From positions 62,001 to 126,000 of the forward strand of contig CAVSGF010000005.1 of assembly GCA_963727415.1 (NCBI GenBank): a stretch of 64,000 nucleotides of DNA. The letters run 5' to 3'. Made by a program: the position numbers and the translations under genes. Numbering within the stretch: position 1 is the stretch's first letter; each line of letters starts with the position of its first letter. The notes beneath the pieces were generated by a model that was not told the DNA's origin, did not search any database, and was given only the letters and a program-made list of their open reading frames with translations. Below, piece by piece: positions 10,841 through 18,592 of the stretch. Source of the DNA: DASQPR01 sp963727415 (GTDB taxonomy: Bacteria; Actinomycetota; Actinomycetes; Mycobacteriales; Micromonosporaceae).

Positions 10841-11644
10841 CTATCGGCGATGTGCGCCCCGGTGCGACCCGGGCCGTTCGACCGGGTTGAGGATCATGGT
10901 GGTTTCGCCAGCCGAACCCGGGCCGGAATCCCGGTGCGGGGCCGCCTGGTCCGATGCGCGGGAGCGGTTTCGCGCCCGGCGCTTGCGGTACATATCGATC
11001 ATCATCGGGGCGGCGGAGATCAGGACGATCCCGATGATGATCGGGACCAGATAGCGGTCGATCTGGTTGGCCGGGACGATGTCGGTGATCTGCTTGGCCA
11101 GCCGGTTGCCGGCCAGCAGAATGCCGTCGGTCCAGATGACCGCGCCGACGACGTTCCACACGAAGAACTTGCGGGCCGGCATCTCCAGGATCCCGGCGGC
11201 CGGGTTCAGGAATGTCCGGACCACCGGGATGAACCGGGCCAGCACCACCGCCTTGGCCGGGCCGAACCGATTGAACACCTGTTCAGTCTTCTCCACGTGC
11301 TCGTGGTTGAAGAACCGGGAATTCGGCCGGTCGAACATCGGCGCGCCCAGTCGTACCCCCAGGTAGTGACCCACCTGCGCGCCCGCGATGGCGCAGATCG
11401 GGGTGACGATCAGCAACGGCACGATGTTCAGGTGGAAACCGAGCGCGGCGCCGAACGAGGAGGAGGCGATTCCGGACAGGAACAAGATGGTGTCGCCCGG
11501 CAAGAAAAATCCGATCAGCAGACCGGTTTCGGCAAAGATCACGATCCAGAGCGCCCACGGCCCGGCCGCACTCAGCAGATCCTGCGGGCTGAGCGGGTTG
11601 AGTGCCTGCACTTGCGCGGCGGCGCGGATCACGTCGGCGTTCAT
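10841..11644 (-). CDS. DedA-family membrane protein
   Basis: About 267 residues. DedA/VTT proteins are inner-membrane proteins, several of which flip polyprenyl phosphates or phospholipids. Signatures are FFLPGDTILFLSG (near 47), GAQVGHYLG (near 92), FNRFGPAKAVVLARFIPVVRTFLNPAAG (near 125-150), with the conserved arginines of the family, and NVVGAVIW. The C-terminal 40 residues are a charged cytoplasmic tail. The ATG at 11644 follows TAGCCT by 8 bases, a leaderless arrangement. It lies upstream of nothing on its strand but faces the vWA gene (convergent). Confidence 0.9.
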   Translation of the reverse strand: MNADVIRAAAQVQALNPLSPQDLLSAAGPWALWIVIFAETGLLIGFFLPGDTILFLSGIASSSFGAALGFHLNIVPLLIVTPICAIAGAQVGHYLGVRLGAPMFDRPNSRFFNHEHVEKTEQVFNRFGPAKAVVLARFIPVVRTFLNPAAGILEMPARKFFVWNVVGAVIWTDGILLAGNRLAKQITDIVPANQIDRYLVPIIIGIVLISAAPMMIDMYRKRRARNRSRASDQAAPHRDSGPGSAGETTMILNPVERPGSHRGAHRR

Positions 11645-11742
11645 GAACGTGAAGGCTACCCGGACGGTGCCGCCGCAATCGACGGCGCGGCGAAGACGCG
11701 TGCCGATCTTGTCGCCGCGCTGGTCCGGGCGCCTGGGATGCT

Positions 11743-11778
11743 GGGTGGTTTTAGCCGGATGGGTGGTTTTAGCCCGAT
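11743..11778. repeat. 18-bp direct repeat, two copies
   Basis: Two adjacent 18-bp copies of GGGTGGTTTTAGCCGGAT, with one mismatch (CCG versus CCC) in the second. The second copy contains the stop codon of the DUF2127 gene. It may be a local duplication; no function is evident. Confidence 0.8.
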
Positions 11779-12572
11779 CGGGCGACGATGTGCGTCGTGA
11801 CCGCCTTGCGGTCGAGCGTGGCGGCGGAGGCGGCCACCTCCACCTCAAGCAGATTCGCCTCCTCGCGCTCGGCGAGGTACGCGGCGTGTCCGCCCCGCAG
11901 CCCGAACAGCCGCTTGGTCACCAGCAGGTACACCACGGCGGCCACGTTGATGACGAGGGCGCCGATCCGCAGCCAGGTGATCTTCTCGGTCAGCTCGTAG
12001 ATTTCGATCGGCAGGCCGAGCGAGGTGGCTACCACGGCGAAGTACTCACCCCACCGCTTGACCAGCCACAGGCCGGTGGCTTCGATCAGTTGCAGGACGC
12101 CGTACCCGAGCAAGCCGACCGCCACCCAGGTGAGCGTCCCGGTACGGGCCTCAAGCACGGTTCGGATGGTGTGCACCATCGACGAGTCCTCGATGTTCCA
12201 GTGCACCTTGTCGGCAAGTGGCTTGATCAGCGGGATGTCCGCGTTGAACGCCTTCTGGATGGCGTCGCGATTGTCCTTGAACTTGAACACCCCGTAACCC
12301 GCGAGCAGGACAAGCAGGGCGCGCAGCAGGCGCTCCACCGCGAGCAGGCGAAGGATGACCATGTCCCGCAGCATTCGTCCGCGGATCACAGTCGGCGCGT
12401 GTTCGGCCGGGCCGGATCGCTTCGGCTCGCCGACCACGAAGTCACCGCACCGCAGGCATCGCCAGGCCGGCCCGACCAGCGTGGTGACATGCAAAGCTTC
12501 TCGCAGCTCAGGCTCGTCCGGCGCGTACGTCACGTGGCCGCGGCGGCCGCACGATCGCAGGTTCCAGTCCAC
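11769..12572 (-). CDS. DUF2127-family membrane protein
   Basis: About 267 residues. The N-terminal part has a possible metal-binding CLRCGDF motif and the 'DWNLRSCGRRGHVTYAPDEP' opening typical of actinobacterial DUF2127 proteins; the remainder has about four transmembrane segments (near 100-120, 165-190, 195-215 and 225-245). The role of DUF2127 is not known. The GTG at 12572 is chosen because it gives this conserved N-terminus and lies 6 bases after TACCTT, a leaderless-type -10 box. Confidence 0.85.
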   Translation of the reverse strand: MDWNLRSCGRRGHVTYAPDEPELREALHVTTLVGPAWRCLRCGDFVVGEPKRSGPAEHAPTVIRGRMLRDMVILRLLAVERLLRALLVLLAGYGVFKFKDNRDAIQKAFNADIPLIKPLADKVHWNIEDSSMVHTIRTVLEARTGTLTWVAVGLLGYGVLQLIEATGLWLVKRWGEYFAVVATSLGLPIEIYELTEKITWLRIGALVINVAAVVYLLVTKRLFGLRGGHAAYLAEREEANLLEVEVAASAATLDRKAVTTHIVARSG

Positions 12573-12715
12573 CCGATCAAGGTACCGGTCCGGCAAACGG
12601 CACGCTTGTGCCAACCGGGCCCCATCAATCGACCAAACGGTCAACGCGGTCGAAGATTCTCGCCGGCCGCCGTGTGCGCCCTGCACGGGGGGCCGGTCGA
12701 TCTCCGATCGATGGA

Positions 12716-12922
12716 TCAGCGGTAGTCATCGTCGAGCGCCACGGTTCGCGCTTGCTCGACGGCATCCCACTCGCCGACCTCGAGCCCGCGGTGCGAACCC
12801 GCTTCGCCCACCTCATCGGTGGACTCCTCGCCAGCGGCGTCGGCCGGTACGGCCGGCTCCTGCTGCTCGGCGGCGTCCTCAAGTGGCGTCTCGACCGGTG
12901 CATCCGTGGGTTCTGGCTGCAT
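12716..12922 (-). CDS. Small acidic conserved protein
   Basis: A 68-residue, strongly acidic protein (MQPEPTDAPVETPLEDAAEQ...) ending in the motif GEWDAVEQARTVALDDDYR. This C-terminal block recurs in small actinobacterial proteins located near fba. It has no membrane segment. The ATG is 6 bases after TAGCGT, so it is probably leaderless. Function unknown. It is divergent from fba. Confidence 0.65.
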   Translation of the reverse strand: MQPEPTDAPVETPLEDAAEQQEPAVPADAAGEESTDEVGEAGSHRGLEVGEWDAVEQARTVALDDDYR

Positions 12923-13056
12923 ACCGTCACGCTACCCCGGTATTGGCGCGTTCATGCCGTGCTCAGCGGGCGCGCGGTCACCTGTCCGTCGCGCCGGAAG
13001 TGGGACGTACCGGGGCCGACCCGCGCGGACCGGCCCGGTGCGCGATACTGGCGCAC

Positions 13057-14082
13057 ATGCCTATTGCTACACCTGAGATCTACGCTGAGATGCTGGACCG
13101 CGCAAAGGCGGGCGCGTTCGCTTACCCGGCGATCAACGTGAGTTCCTCCCAGACGCTGAACGCCGCGATTCGCGGCTTCGCGGATGCCGGCAGTGACGGC
13201 ATCATCCAGGTGTCTACGGGTGGAGCGGAGTATCTGTCCGGCCCGACCGTGAAGAACATGGTCACCGGAGCGGTGGCGCTGGCGGCGTATGCCCACGAAG
13301 TGGCGAAGAACTACGACGTCAACATCGCTCTGCACACCGACCACTGCCCGAAGGGCAAGCTGGACGGATTTGTCCGGCCGTTGCTGGCCATCTCCAAGGA
13401 GCGGGTGGCGCGCGGCGAGGCCCCGCTGTTCCAGTCCCACATGTGGGATGGTTCGGCGGTCCCGCTGACCGAGAACCTGCAGATCGCCAAGGACCTGCTG
13501 GCGCAGACCGCCGCCGCGCACGTGGTCCTGGAGATCGAGGTCGGCGTCGTCGGAGGCGAGGAGGACGGCGTCGTCGGCGCCATCGACGAGAAGCTGTACA
13601 CGACCGTCGCCGATGGTCTGGCCATGGTGGCCGAGCTGGGTCTCGGCGAGCAGGGCCGGTACATGGCGGCGCTGACCTTCGGGAACGTCCACGGCGTGTA
13701 CAAGCCGGGCAACGTCAAGCTCAAGCCATCCATCCTCAACGACATCCAGAAGGCGGTCGGCGAGAAGTACGGCCAGGAGAAGCCGCTGAACCTGGTCTTC
13801 CACGGTGGCTCCGGCTCGCTGCTGTCGGAGATTCGCGAGGCGCTCGACTACGGCGTGGTGAAGATGAACATCGACACCGACACGCAATACGCGTTCACCC
13901 GGCCGGTCGCGGCGCACATGTTCACCAACTACGACGGCGTCCTCAAGGTCGACGGCGAGGTGGGCAACAAGAAGACCTACGACCCGCGCGCGTGGGGCAA
14001 GTCGGCCGAAGCCGGCATGGCCGCGCGCGTGGTCCGGGCCTGCGAGGACCTGCGATCGACTGGGACCATGCTCGGCAAATAA
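13057..14082 (+). CDS. fba: Class II fructose-bisphosphate aldolase
   Basis: A 341-residue zinc-dependent aldolase of the long type found in actinobacteria and E. coli FbaA; it interconverts fructose 1,6-bisphosphate with dihydroxyacetone phosphate and glyceraldehyde 3-phosphate in glycolysis/gluconeogenesis. The zinc ligands fall in LHTDHCPKGK (near 91), VLEIEVGVVGGEEDG (near 160), FGNVHGVYKPG and FHGGSGS. NIDTDTQYAFTRP is the phosphate-binding region. The ATG at 13057 lies 7 bases after GATACTG (leaderless-type) and gives the conserved MPIATPEIYAEML N-terminus. Confidence 0.96.
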   Translation: MPIATPEIYAEMLDRAKAGAFAYPAINVSSSQTLNAAIRGFADAGSDGIIQVSTGGAEYLSGPTVKNMVTGAVALAAYAHEVAKNYDVNIALHTDHCPKGKLDGFVRPLLAISKERVARGEAPLFQSHMWDGSAVPLTENLQIAKDLLAQTAAAHVVLEIEVGVVGGEEDGVVGAIDEKLYTTVADGLAMVAELGLGEQGRYMAALTFGNVHGVYKPGNVKLKPSILNDIQKAVGEKYGQEKPLNLVFHGGSGSLLSEIREALDYGVVKMNIDTDTQYAFTRPVAAHMFTNYDGVLKVDGEVGNKKTYDPRAWGKSAEAGMAARVVRACEDLRSTGTMLGK

Positions 14083-14088
14083 GGGTAT

Positions 14089-14130
14089 CGGGGTGGTCCG
14101 GGTGGCGATGACGCTGCTCGGACCACCCCG
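14089..14130. terminator. Bidirectional terminator between fba and LOG gene
   Basis: A 12-bp perfect stem, CGGGGTGGTCCG / CGGACCACCCCG, with an 18-nt loop, starting 7 bp after the fba stop and facing the end of the convergent LOG-family gene. Confidence 0.78.
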
Positions 14131-14169
14131 GCCAGACAACGTGCGGGCGTGTCGGCCCCGGCCAGATCG

Positions 14170-15354
14170 TCACTGGCTGGCGATCAGCAACTCGGCGGCC
14201 TCATCCACCTCGTCGATCACGTGGACGAGGTAGGACAGATCGCCACTGGGGGTGTTGCGGAGCAGGGTACGCAGCAGCTCCGGGGCCGGCAGCCCGGCCC
14301 AGAACGTCCGGTCCATGAAGATGTACGGCCCGCTCCCGCCGTCGCTGGCGTAGAACGTCTTGGTGGCGGCCTGGAACACCTCTTGCACGGTGCCGGCACG
14401 ACCGGGCGCGAAGACGATGCCCCCGCGGGCCAGCCGCAGGATGGTGTCCTCACGGATGGCGTTGGAGAAGTACTTCGCGATCCTGGCCGCGAACAGGTTG
14501 GCCGGCTCGTGCCCGTACAGCCAGGTAGGGATGGATAGGCCGCCCGCGGTGGCCCAGTGCGCCGAGCCGGCCGGATACTGCTCACGCACGGCGATCGCCG
14601 CGGCCGTGTAGGGATCGGGATCCCGGAAGTCGGGTGCTTTGGTAATCAGGTCGATCGCCGCGACGAGTTCATCGGCGGTCCGGCACGCGAGGTAAGCACC
14701 CAGATTCGCCGCCTCCATCACCCCAGGGCCACCGCCGGTGACGATCAGCTGGCCGGACCTGGCCAGCTGCCAGCCAAGGCGTGCGGCCATCCGGTACGGC
14801 TCGGAGCCACGCAACTCCGCGTGACCGCCCATGACCCCGACCACGGTCGCCGGTCCGCGGTCGCGTATCCACCGGGTCGTCGCGTCCACAAGGCCATCGT
14901 CAATAGCGCTGTCATGCAGGCGTTGCGCGAGTGCCTCGCGTACATCCGGCAAGGCGCCCCCGTGGCTCACGAAGTGCCGGTAGATCACCGTGTCGACCAT
15001 GCCGTCGAAGCCGCAGGTGTCGAATCCGTCCGCCAGGTCCGCGGGGGTGTAGAGGTTGTTGGGTGAGGTGGCGTACGGCAGGTCGGCGAACTCCGGGATT
15101 ACCGACACGCCGCGCCGGACCAGATCGCCGGCGACGTCATCGCTGGCGAACCGGCATCCAACGAATACCGTCCCGCGCAAGTCGACCCGGCTCAGATCGG
15201 GCGGGTTCTGGTCGAGTCGTAGCCCCTGCACGATCAGCCCGGCCAGTGAGCCGGAGCGCAGGTGCCTGTCCAACTCGTCGCGGCTTTCCACCTCGGTGGG
15301 CGAGTCGTCGTACTGCGTGGGCTCGACTATGAAGCCCGGCATGGGGGATGGCAT
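14170..15354 (-). CDS. LOG-family (lysine decarboxylase-like) protein
   Basis: About 394 residues. The C-terminal Rossmann-like domain carries TGGGPGVMEAANLGAYL (near 225) and APGRAGTVQEVFQ (near 330). These match the LOG/PpnN motifs GGGxxGxME and PGGxGTxxE, except that the second glycine of PGG is replaced by Arg. LOG proteins are phosphoribohydrolases that cleave nucleotide 5'-monophosphates, including cytokinin nucleotides. The N-terminal 180 residues are an actinobacterial extension with a pentapeptide-like 'DLRGTVFVGCRF'. Starts upstream of the chosen ATG (15354) cannot be excluded, as the frame is open to about 15627. Confidence 0.82.
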   Translation of the reverse strand: MPSPMPGFIVEPTQYDDSPTEVESRDELDRHLRSGSLAGLIVQGLRLDQNPPDLSRVDLRGTVFVGCRFASDDVAGDLVRRGVSVIPEFADLPYATSPNNLYTPADLADGFDTCGFDGMVDTVIYRHFVSHGGALPDVREALAQRLHDSAIDDGLVDATTRWIRDRGPATVVGVMGGHAELRGSEPYRMAARLGWQLARSGQLIVTGGGPGVMEAANLGAYLACRTADELVAAIDLITKAPDFRDPDPYTAAAIAVREQYPAGSAHWATAGGLSIPTWLYGHEPANLFAARIAKYFSNAIREDTILRLARGGIVFAPGRAGTVQEVFQAATKTFYASDGGSGPYIFMDRTFWAGLPAPELLRTLLRNTPSGDLSYLVHVIDEVDEAAELLIASQ

Positions 15355-15720
15355 CGCATCATCCTGCCCGATCTCATCCGGCTCGATCTCGTCCCGCCCG
15401 GCCCGGCGGCGCCATCGCACCCGATCCGTCATGCCCGGACGCGCAGTGAGATGGATAGCCGGGAGGAGCGATCGCCGGGAAATGTGCATTAAGAAGGGAG
15501 CCCGGCGATGCCGAACTCCCTTGCCGGGTCCTGGGGAGGCTCCGGACTTCCTATTGTGCGCTGTACGGTCACGCCTCAACACCGGCCGCTTGGCGAGCGT
15601 CGAGTCATCCCTTGCGCGGACAAGCACTCAACCCTTCGGTGCGACTGGCCATCGGGCAGCCACCCCGACTTCACCACCCAGCTACCAGTTCGCGGGTGCC
15701 AACCATGTTGAATGGTGGGC
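15355..15720. other. Intergenic region between divergent LOG and DUF3151 genes
   Basis: These 366 bases lie between two divergent genes. The LOG reading frame stays open on the minus strand to about 15627, so part of it may be coding if a start near 15487 (ATG, MHISRRSLL) is used. On the plus strand a TTGAAT box lies 7 bases before the DUF3151 ATG. Nothing else was recognised. Confidence 0.5.
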
Positions 15721-16146
15721 ATGCAGAACCTCTTGCCAGAGCCTCCAGCGACCCTGCTCCCCGTTGACGACGCGGCCGCGGCGGCGCTCGCTGACGCGGT
15801 TGCCGAGGGCAGAACCCCATCGGTCGCGGATGCCACCGCGGCTCACCCGGCCTACAGCGCGGCGTGGGCGGAGCTGGCCAAGCGGGCGTTCGCGGACGGC
15901 CAGGCGGTCACCGCGTACGCGTACGCCCGCACCGGTTATCACCGGGGCCTGGACCAGCTGCGCCGGAGCGGCTGGAAGGGCCATGGCCCGGTGCCGTGGT
16001 CGCACCAACCCAATCAGGGGTTCCTGCGTTGCCTCAGCATGCTGGCTCGCAGTGCTGACGCGATTGGTGAGGCGGATGAAGCCGCCCGGTGCGCTCAGTT
16101 CTTGCGGGACTGTGACCCGGCGGCTGCCGACGCGCTGGCCGGCTGA
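15721..16146 (+). CDS. DUF3151-family protein
   Basis: A 141-residue soluble protein of usual family length. It opens with the conserved MQNLLPEPPATLLP and contains AYAYARTGYHRGLDQLRRSGWKG (about 65-87) and PNQGFLRCLSMLARSADAIGE (about 98-118). DUF3151 is widespread in actinobacteria and its structure is mainly helical; the function is unknown. The ATG at 15721 lies 7 bases after TTGAAT (leaderless-type); a GTG at 15712 is the alternative. Confidence 0.9.
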   Translation: MQNLLPEPPATLLPVDDAAAAALADAVAEGRTPSVADATAAHPAYSAAWAELAKRAFADGQAVTAYAYARTGYHRGLDQLRRSGWKGHGPVPWSHQPNQGFLRCLSMLARSADAIGEADEAARCAQFLRDCDPAAADALAG

Positions 16147-16172
16147 CCTGCCGCCGAGAGCGGAGCAAGCAC

Positions 16173-17102
16173 CTAGCCGAAGATGCCCCACGCGCCGGCC
16201 TCGACCCACCATGCCCGCTTGCGGGTCAGCGTGGCGTCGATGCCGTCTTCCACCATCGGTACCGAATCGGCCGGTGTGACCGACACCGCGCGCCCGCTTG
16301 CCCGGCGGACCTCGACCCGTACTCGGGACCGGCCGAACCGTGGTTTGGCACGCTGGGCGACCGCGACCGCGACGGTGATTGACCCGGAGGTCGCGTCCGC
16401 CCGCGGTGCCAGCTCGATCCCGGCCAGCCCGGCGTCATCGAGCCGGGTGTAGCCGGCGGCGTTGGCCACCGCGCAGGCCAGGATCGCGTCGGCTGGATCG
16501 GCGAGCGCGGTGTCGTCAAGCTCGACACGGCCATGCCACGGGGCGATGAGGCCCTCAGCGCTCACCCCGCCCATGAGGGCGCCGTGCAGCGTGACCGGCC
16601 CGGCGTCGGACCGGAACAGGTCGAACCGGCGGACCCGGCCGGCCAGAACCGCATCGGCCACATCGACCGGGTCCCGGGGCAATCCGAGTTCGTCGACCAG
16701 CTTCACCACCGCCATCGGCAGGATGCCGACCGGCGGCAGATCCGGGAGGGTACGGCCGGGTGGCAGGTCGGCCGGCCGGCGGCTCGGCGGCGGCGCCCAA
16801 CGGCGAACCATGCGGCGGATCACGCCCCGAACCTCGCTGTCGGAGTTCGCGGCGATGACCAGGCGCCGTTGCGGGTCGCTTGCCGGCCAGGCGAGCCCGT
16901 CCGGCCGTGCCGGGCCGTCGAACGCCGCGACGATGGCGTCGATGTCCGCGTCGGACCGCGCGGTCGTCAGTTCGACCGTCGCTCCGCCGCTGGTCAGCGC
17001 GTCCCGGCAGTTGAGCACCGGCACTCGGGGGCGGTCACCGCAACTTCGCGGCGCCTCGTCGCTCAGGTTGCAGATGACGACGTGTGGCATCCCATCTGGC
17101 AT
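16173..17102 (-). CDS. Diacylglycerol kinase-like protein, degenerate active site
   Basis: About 309 residues. The arrangement VGILPMA, LGLPRDPVDVADAVLAGRVRRFDLF, then HGALMGGVSAEG, and the beta-rich C-terminal half, match the DAGK/sphingosine-kinase/YegS fold. The nucleotide-binding GGDGT and the LGxxPxGTxN motif of active enzymes are not present: the second reads VGILPMAVVKL. Phosphoryl transfer is therefore doubtful. A gene of this kind lies divergently beside purA in other actinobacteria. The ATG at 17102 has GAGGAGG 11 bases upstream; 17090 is an alternative. Confidence 0.6.
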   Translation of the reverse strand: MPDGMPHVVICNLSDEAPRSCGDRPRVPVLNCRDALTSGGATVELTTARSDADIDAIVAAFDGPARPDGLAWPASDPQRRLVIAANSDSEVRGVIRRMVRRWAPPPSRRPADLPPGRTLPDLPPVGILPMAVVKLVDELGLPRDPVDVADAVLAGRVRRFDLFRSDAGPVTLHGALMGGVSAEGLIAPWHGRVELDDTALADPADAILACAVANAAGYTRLDDAGLAGIELAPRADATSGSITVAVAVAQRAKPRFGRSRVRVEVRRASGRAVSVTPADSVPMVEDGIDATLTRKRAWWVEAGAWGIFG

Positions 17103-17212
17103 CAGAAACCACGCCTCCTCACACGCCGTTGTCTGGTCGGTTGTTAGCCTGGCCCCGTACTGGCCCCCCGGGGGTCGAGCCGGGTTCACGTTCAGCTGGA
17201 AGGCGGGGACAG

Positions 17213-18499
17213 ATGCCTGCGATCGTCGTCATCGGCGCGCAATGGGGCGACGAAGGCAAGGGTAAGGTTACCGACCTGCTCGGGGGCCGCGTCGACTACG
17301 TCGTCCGCTATTCCGGCGGCAACAACGCGGGTCACACCGTGATCACTCCGGACGGCGAGAAGTACGCGCTGCATCTGCTGCCGTCCGGCGCGTTGTCGCA
17401 GACGGCCACCATCGTGATCGGCAATGGCGTGGTTGTCGATCCGAAGGTGCTGCTGGCCGAGATCGATGGCCTGACCCAGCGCGGCGTCTGGTCGGACCGG
17501 CTGCTGATTTCCGCCGACGCGCACCTGGTGATGCCTCATCACCGGGCACTGGACCGGGTGGTGGAGCGCTACCTCGGGTCGGCCCGGATCGGGACCACCG
17601 GCCGTGGCATCGGCCCAGCGTACGGCGACAAGGTCGGCCGGATGGGCATCCGGGTGCAGGACCTGCTCGACCCGGGCATCCTCCGGCAGAAGCTGGAGCT
17701 GGTCCTGCGCGAGAAGAACCAGGTGCTGGTCAAGGTCTACAACCGCAAGGCGATCGACGCCAACGCCGTGGTCGAGGAGTATCTGCAGTACGCCGAGCGG
17801 CTCAAGCCGTACATCGCCGATACCGGCCTGGAACTGGCCAAGGGGCTGGAGGCCGGCAAGATCGTTCTGCTGGAGGGTGCGCAGGCCACGCTCTTGGACG
17901 TGGACCACGGCACCTACCCGTTCGTGACCTCCTCCAACCCAACCGCGGGCGGGGCATGCGTCGGCTCCGGTGTGCCGCCGACCCAGATCAGTCAGGTGAT
18001 CGGAGTCATCAAGGCGTACACCACGCGAGTCGGGGCCGGCCCGTTCCCCACCGAGCTGTTCGACGAGGCCGGCGAGCACCTATCCAAGATCGGTGCGGAG
18101 TTCGGTACCACCACCGGACGGGCCCGCCGCTGCGGATGGTTCGACGCTCTCGTCGGCCGGTACGCGGTGCGCGTCAACGGGATCACCGACATGGTGGTCA
18201 CCAAGCTGGATGTGCTCACCAGCCTTCCGACCGTCAAGATCTGCATCGGTTACGAGGTGGACGGTGTCCGCTACGACGACCTGCCGATGACCCAGACGGC
18301 GTTCCACCATGCCACGCCGGTTTACGAGGAGATGGACGGCTGGTGGGAGGACATTTCGAAGGCCCGGACCTTTGATGAGCTGCCGGAGAACGCCCGCCGG
18401 TACGTGGAGCGGATCGAGGAGTTGTGCGGGACCCGGGTCAGCGTCATCGGGGTGGGCCCCGGTCGCGATGAGAACGTGATCCGGCACGAGCTGATGTAG
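17213..18499 (+). CDS. purA: Adenylosuccinate synthetase
   Basis: A 428-residue cytoplasmic enzyme joining IMP and aspartate with GTP, the first committed step to AMP. The GTP/IMP loop GAQWGDEGKGKVTDLL is at residues 7-22, GGNNAGHTV near 38-46, TTGRGIGPAYGDK near 126-138, and TTTGRARRCGWFD near 298-310. The ATG at 17213 follows GGAAGGCGGGG and gives the exact conserved N-terminus MPAIVVIGAQWGD. The length and all motifs are intact, in contrast to the broken purine genes at 34-46 kb. It is divergent from the kinase-like gene. Confidence 0.97.
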   Translation: MPAIVVIGAQWGDEGKGKVTDLLGGRVDYVVRYSGGNNAGHTVITPDGEKYALHLLPSGALSQTATIVIGNGVVVDPKVLLAEIDGLTQRGVWSDRLLISADAHLVMPHHRALDRVVERYLGSARIGTTGRGIGPAYGDKVGRMGIRVQDLLDPGILRQKLELVLREKNQVLVKVYNRKAIDANAVVEEYLQYAERLKPYIADTGLELAKGLEAGKIVLLEGAQATLLDVDHGTYPFVTSSNPTAGGACVGSGVPPTQISQVIGVIKAYTTRVGAGPFPTELFDEAGEHLSKIGAEFGTTTGRARRCGWFDALVGRYAVRVNGITDMVVTKLDVLTSLPTVKICIGYEVDGVRYDDLPMTQTAFHHATPVYEEMDGWWEDISKARTFDELPENARRYVERIEELCGTRVSVIGVGPGRDENVIRHELM

Positions 18500-18550
18500 T
18501 TCGTTCGCCTCCGGAACGAACCGGGCCCCACCCGATCGGGTGGGGCCCGG
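18500..18550 (+). terminator. Double hairpin terminator after purA
   Basis: Two hairpins in tandem right after the purA stop: TTCGTTC / GAACGAA (18500-18520), then a perfect 30-bp palindrome with arms CCGGGCCCCACCCGA / TCGGGTGGGGCCCGG (18521-18550). It faces the end of the convergent S53 protease gene, so it probably stops transcription from both sides. Confidence 0.85.
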
Positions 18551-18592
18551 TGCCGTGCTGGTGTTGCGGGCGTCCGCGCGGAGCGGTTCCGG

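Noticed and set aside
8943..11159. A 738-codon minus-strand open frame opposite the vWA protein
   Set aside because: Composition typical of antisense frames in GC-rich DNA (Arg, Gly, His, Asp rich) and no motifs.
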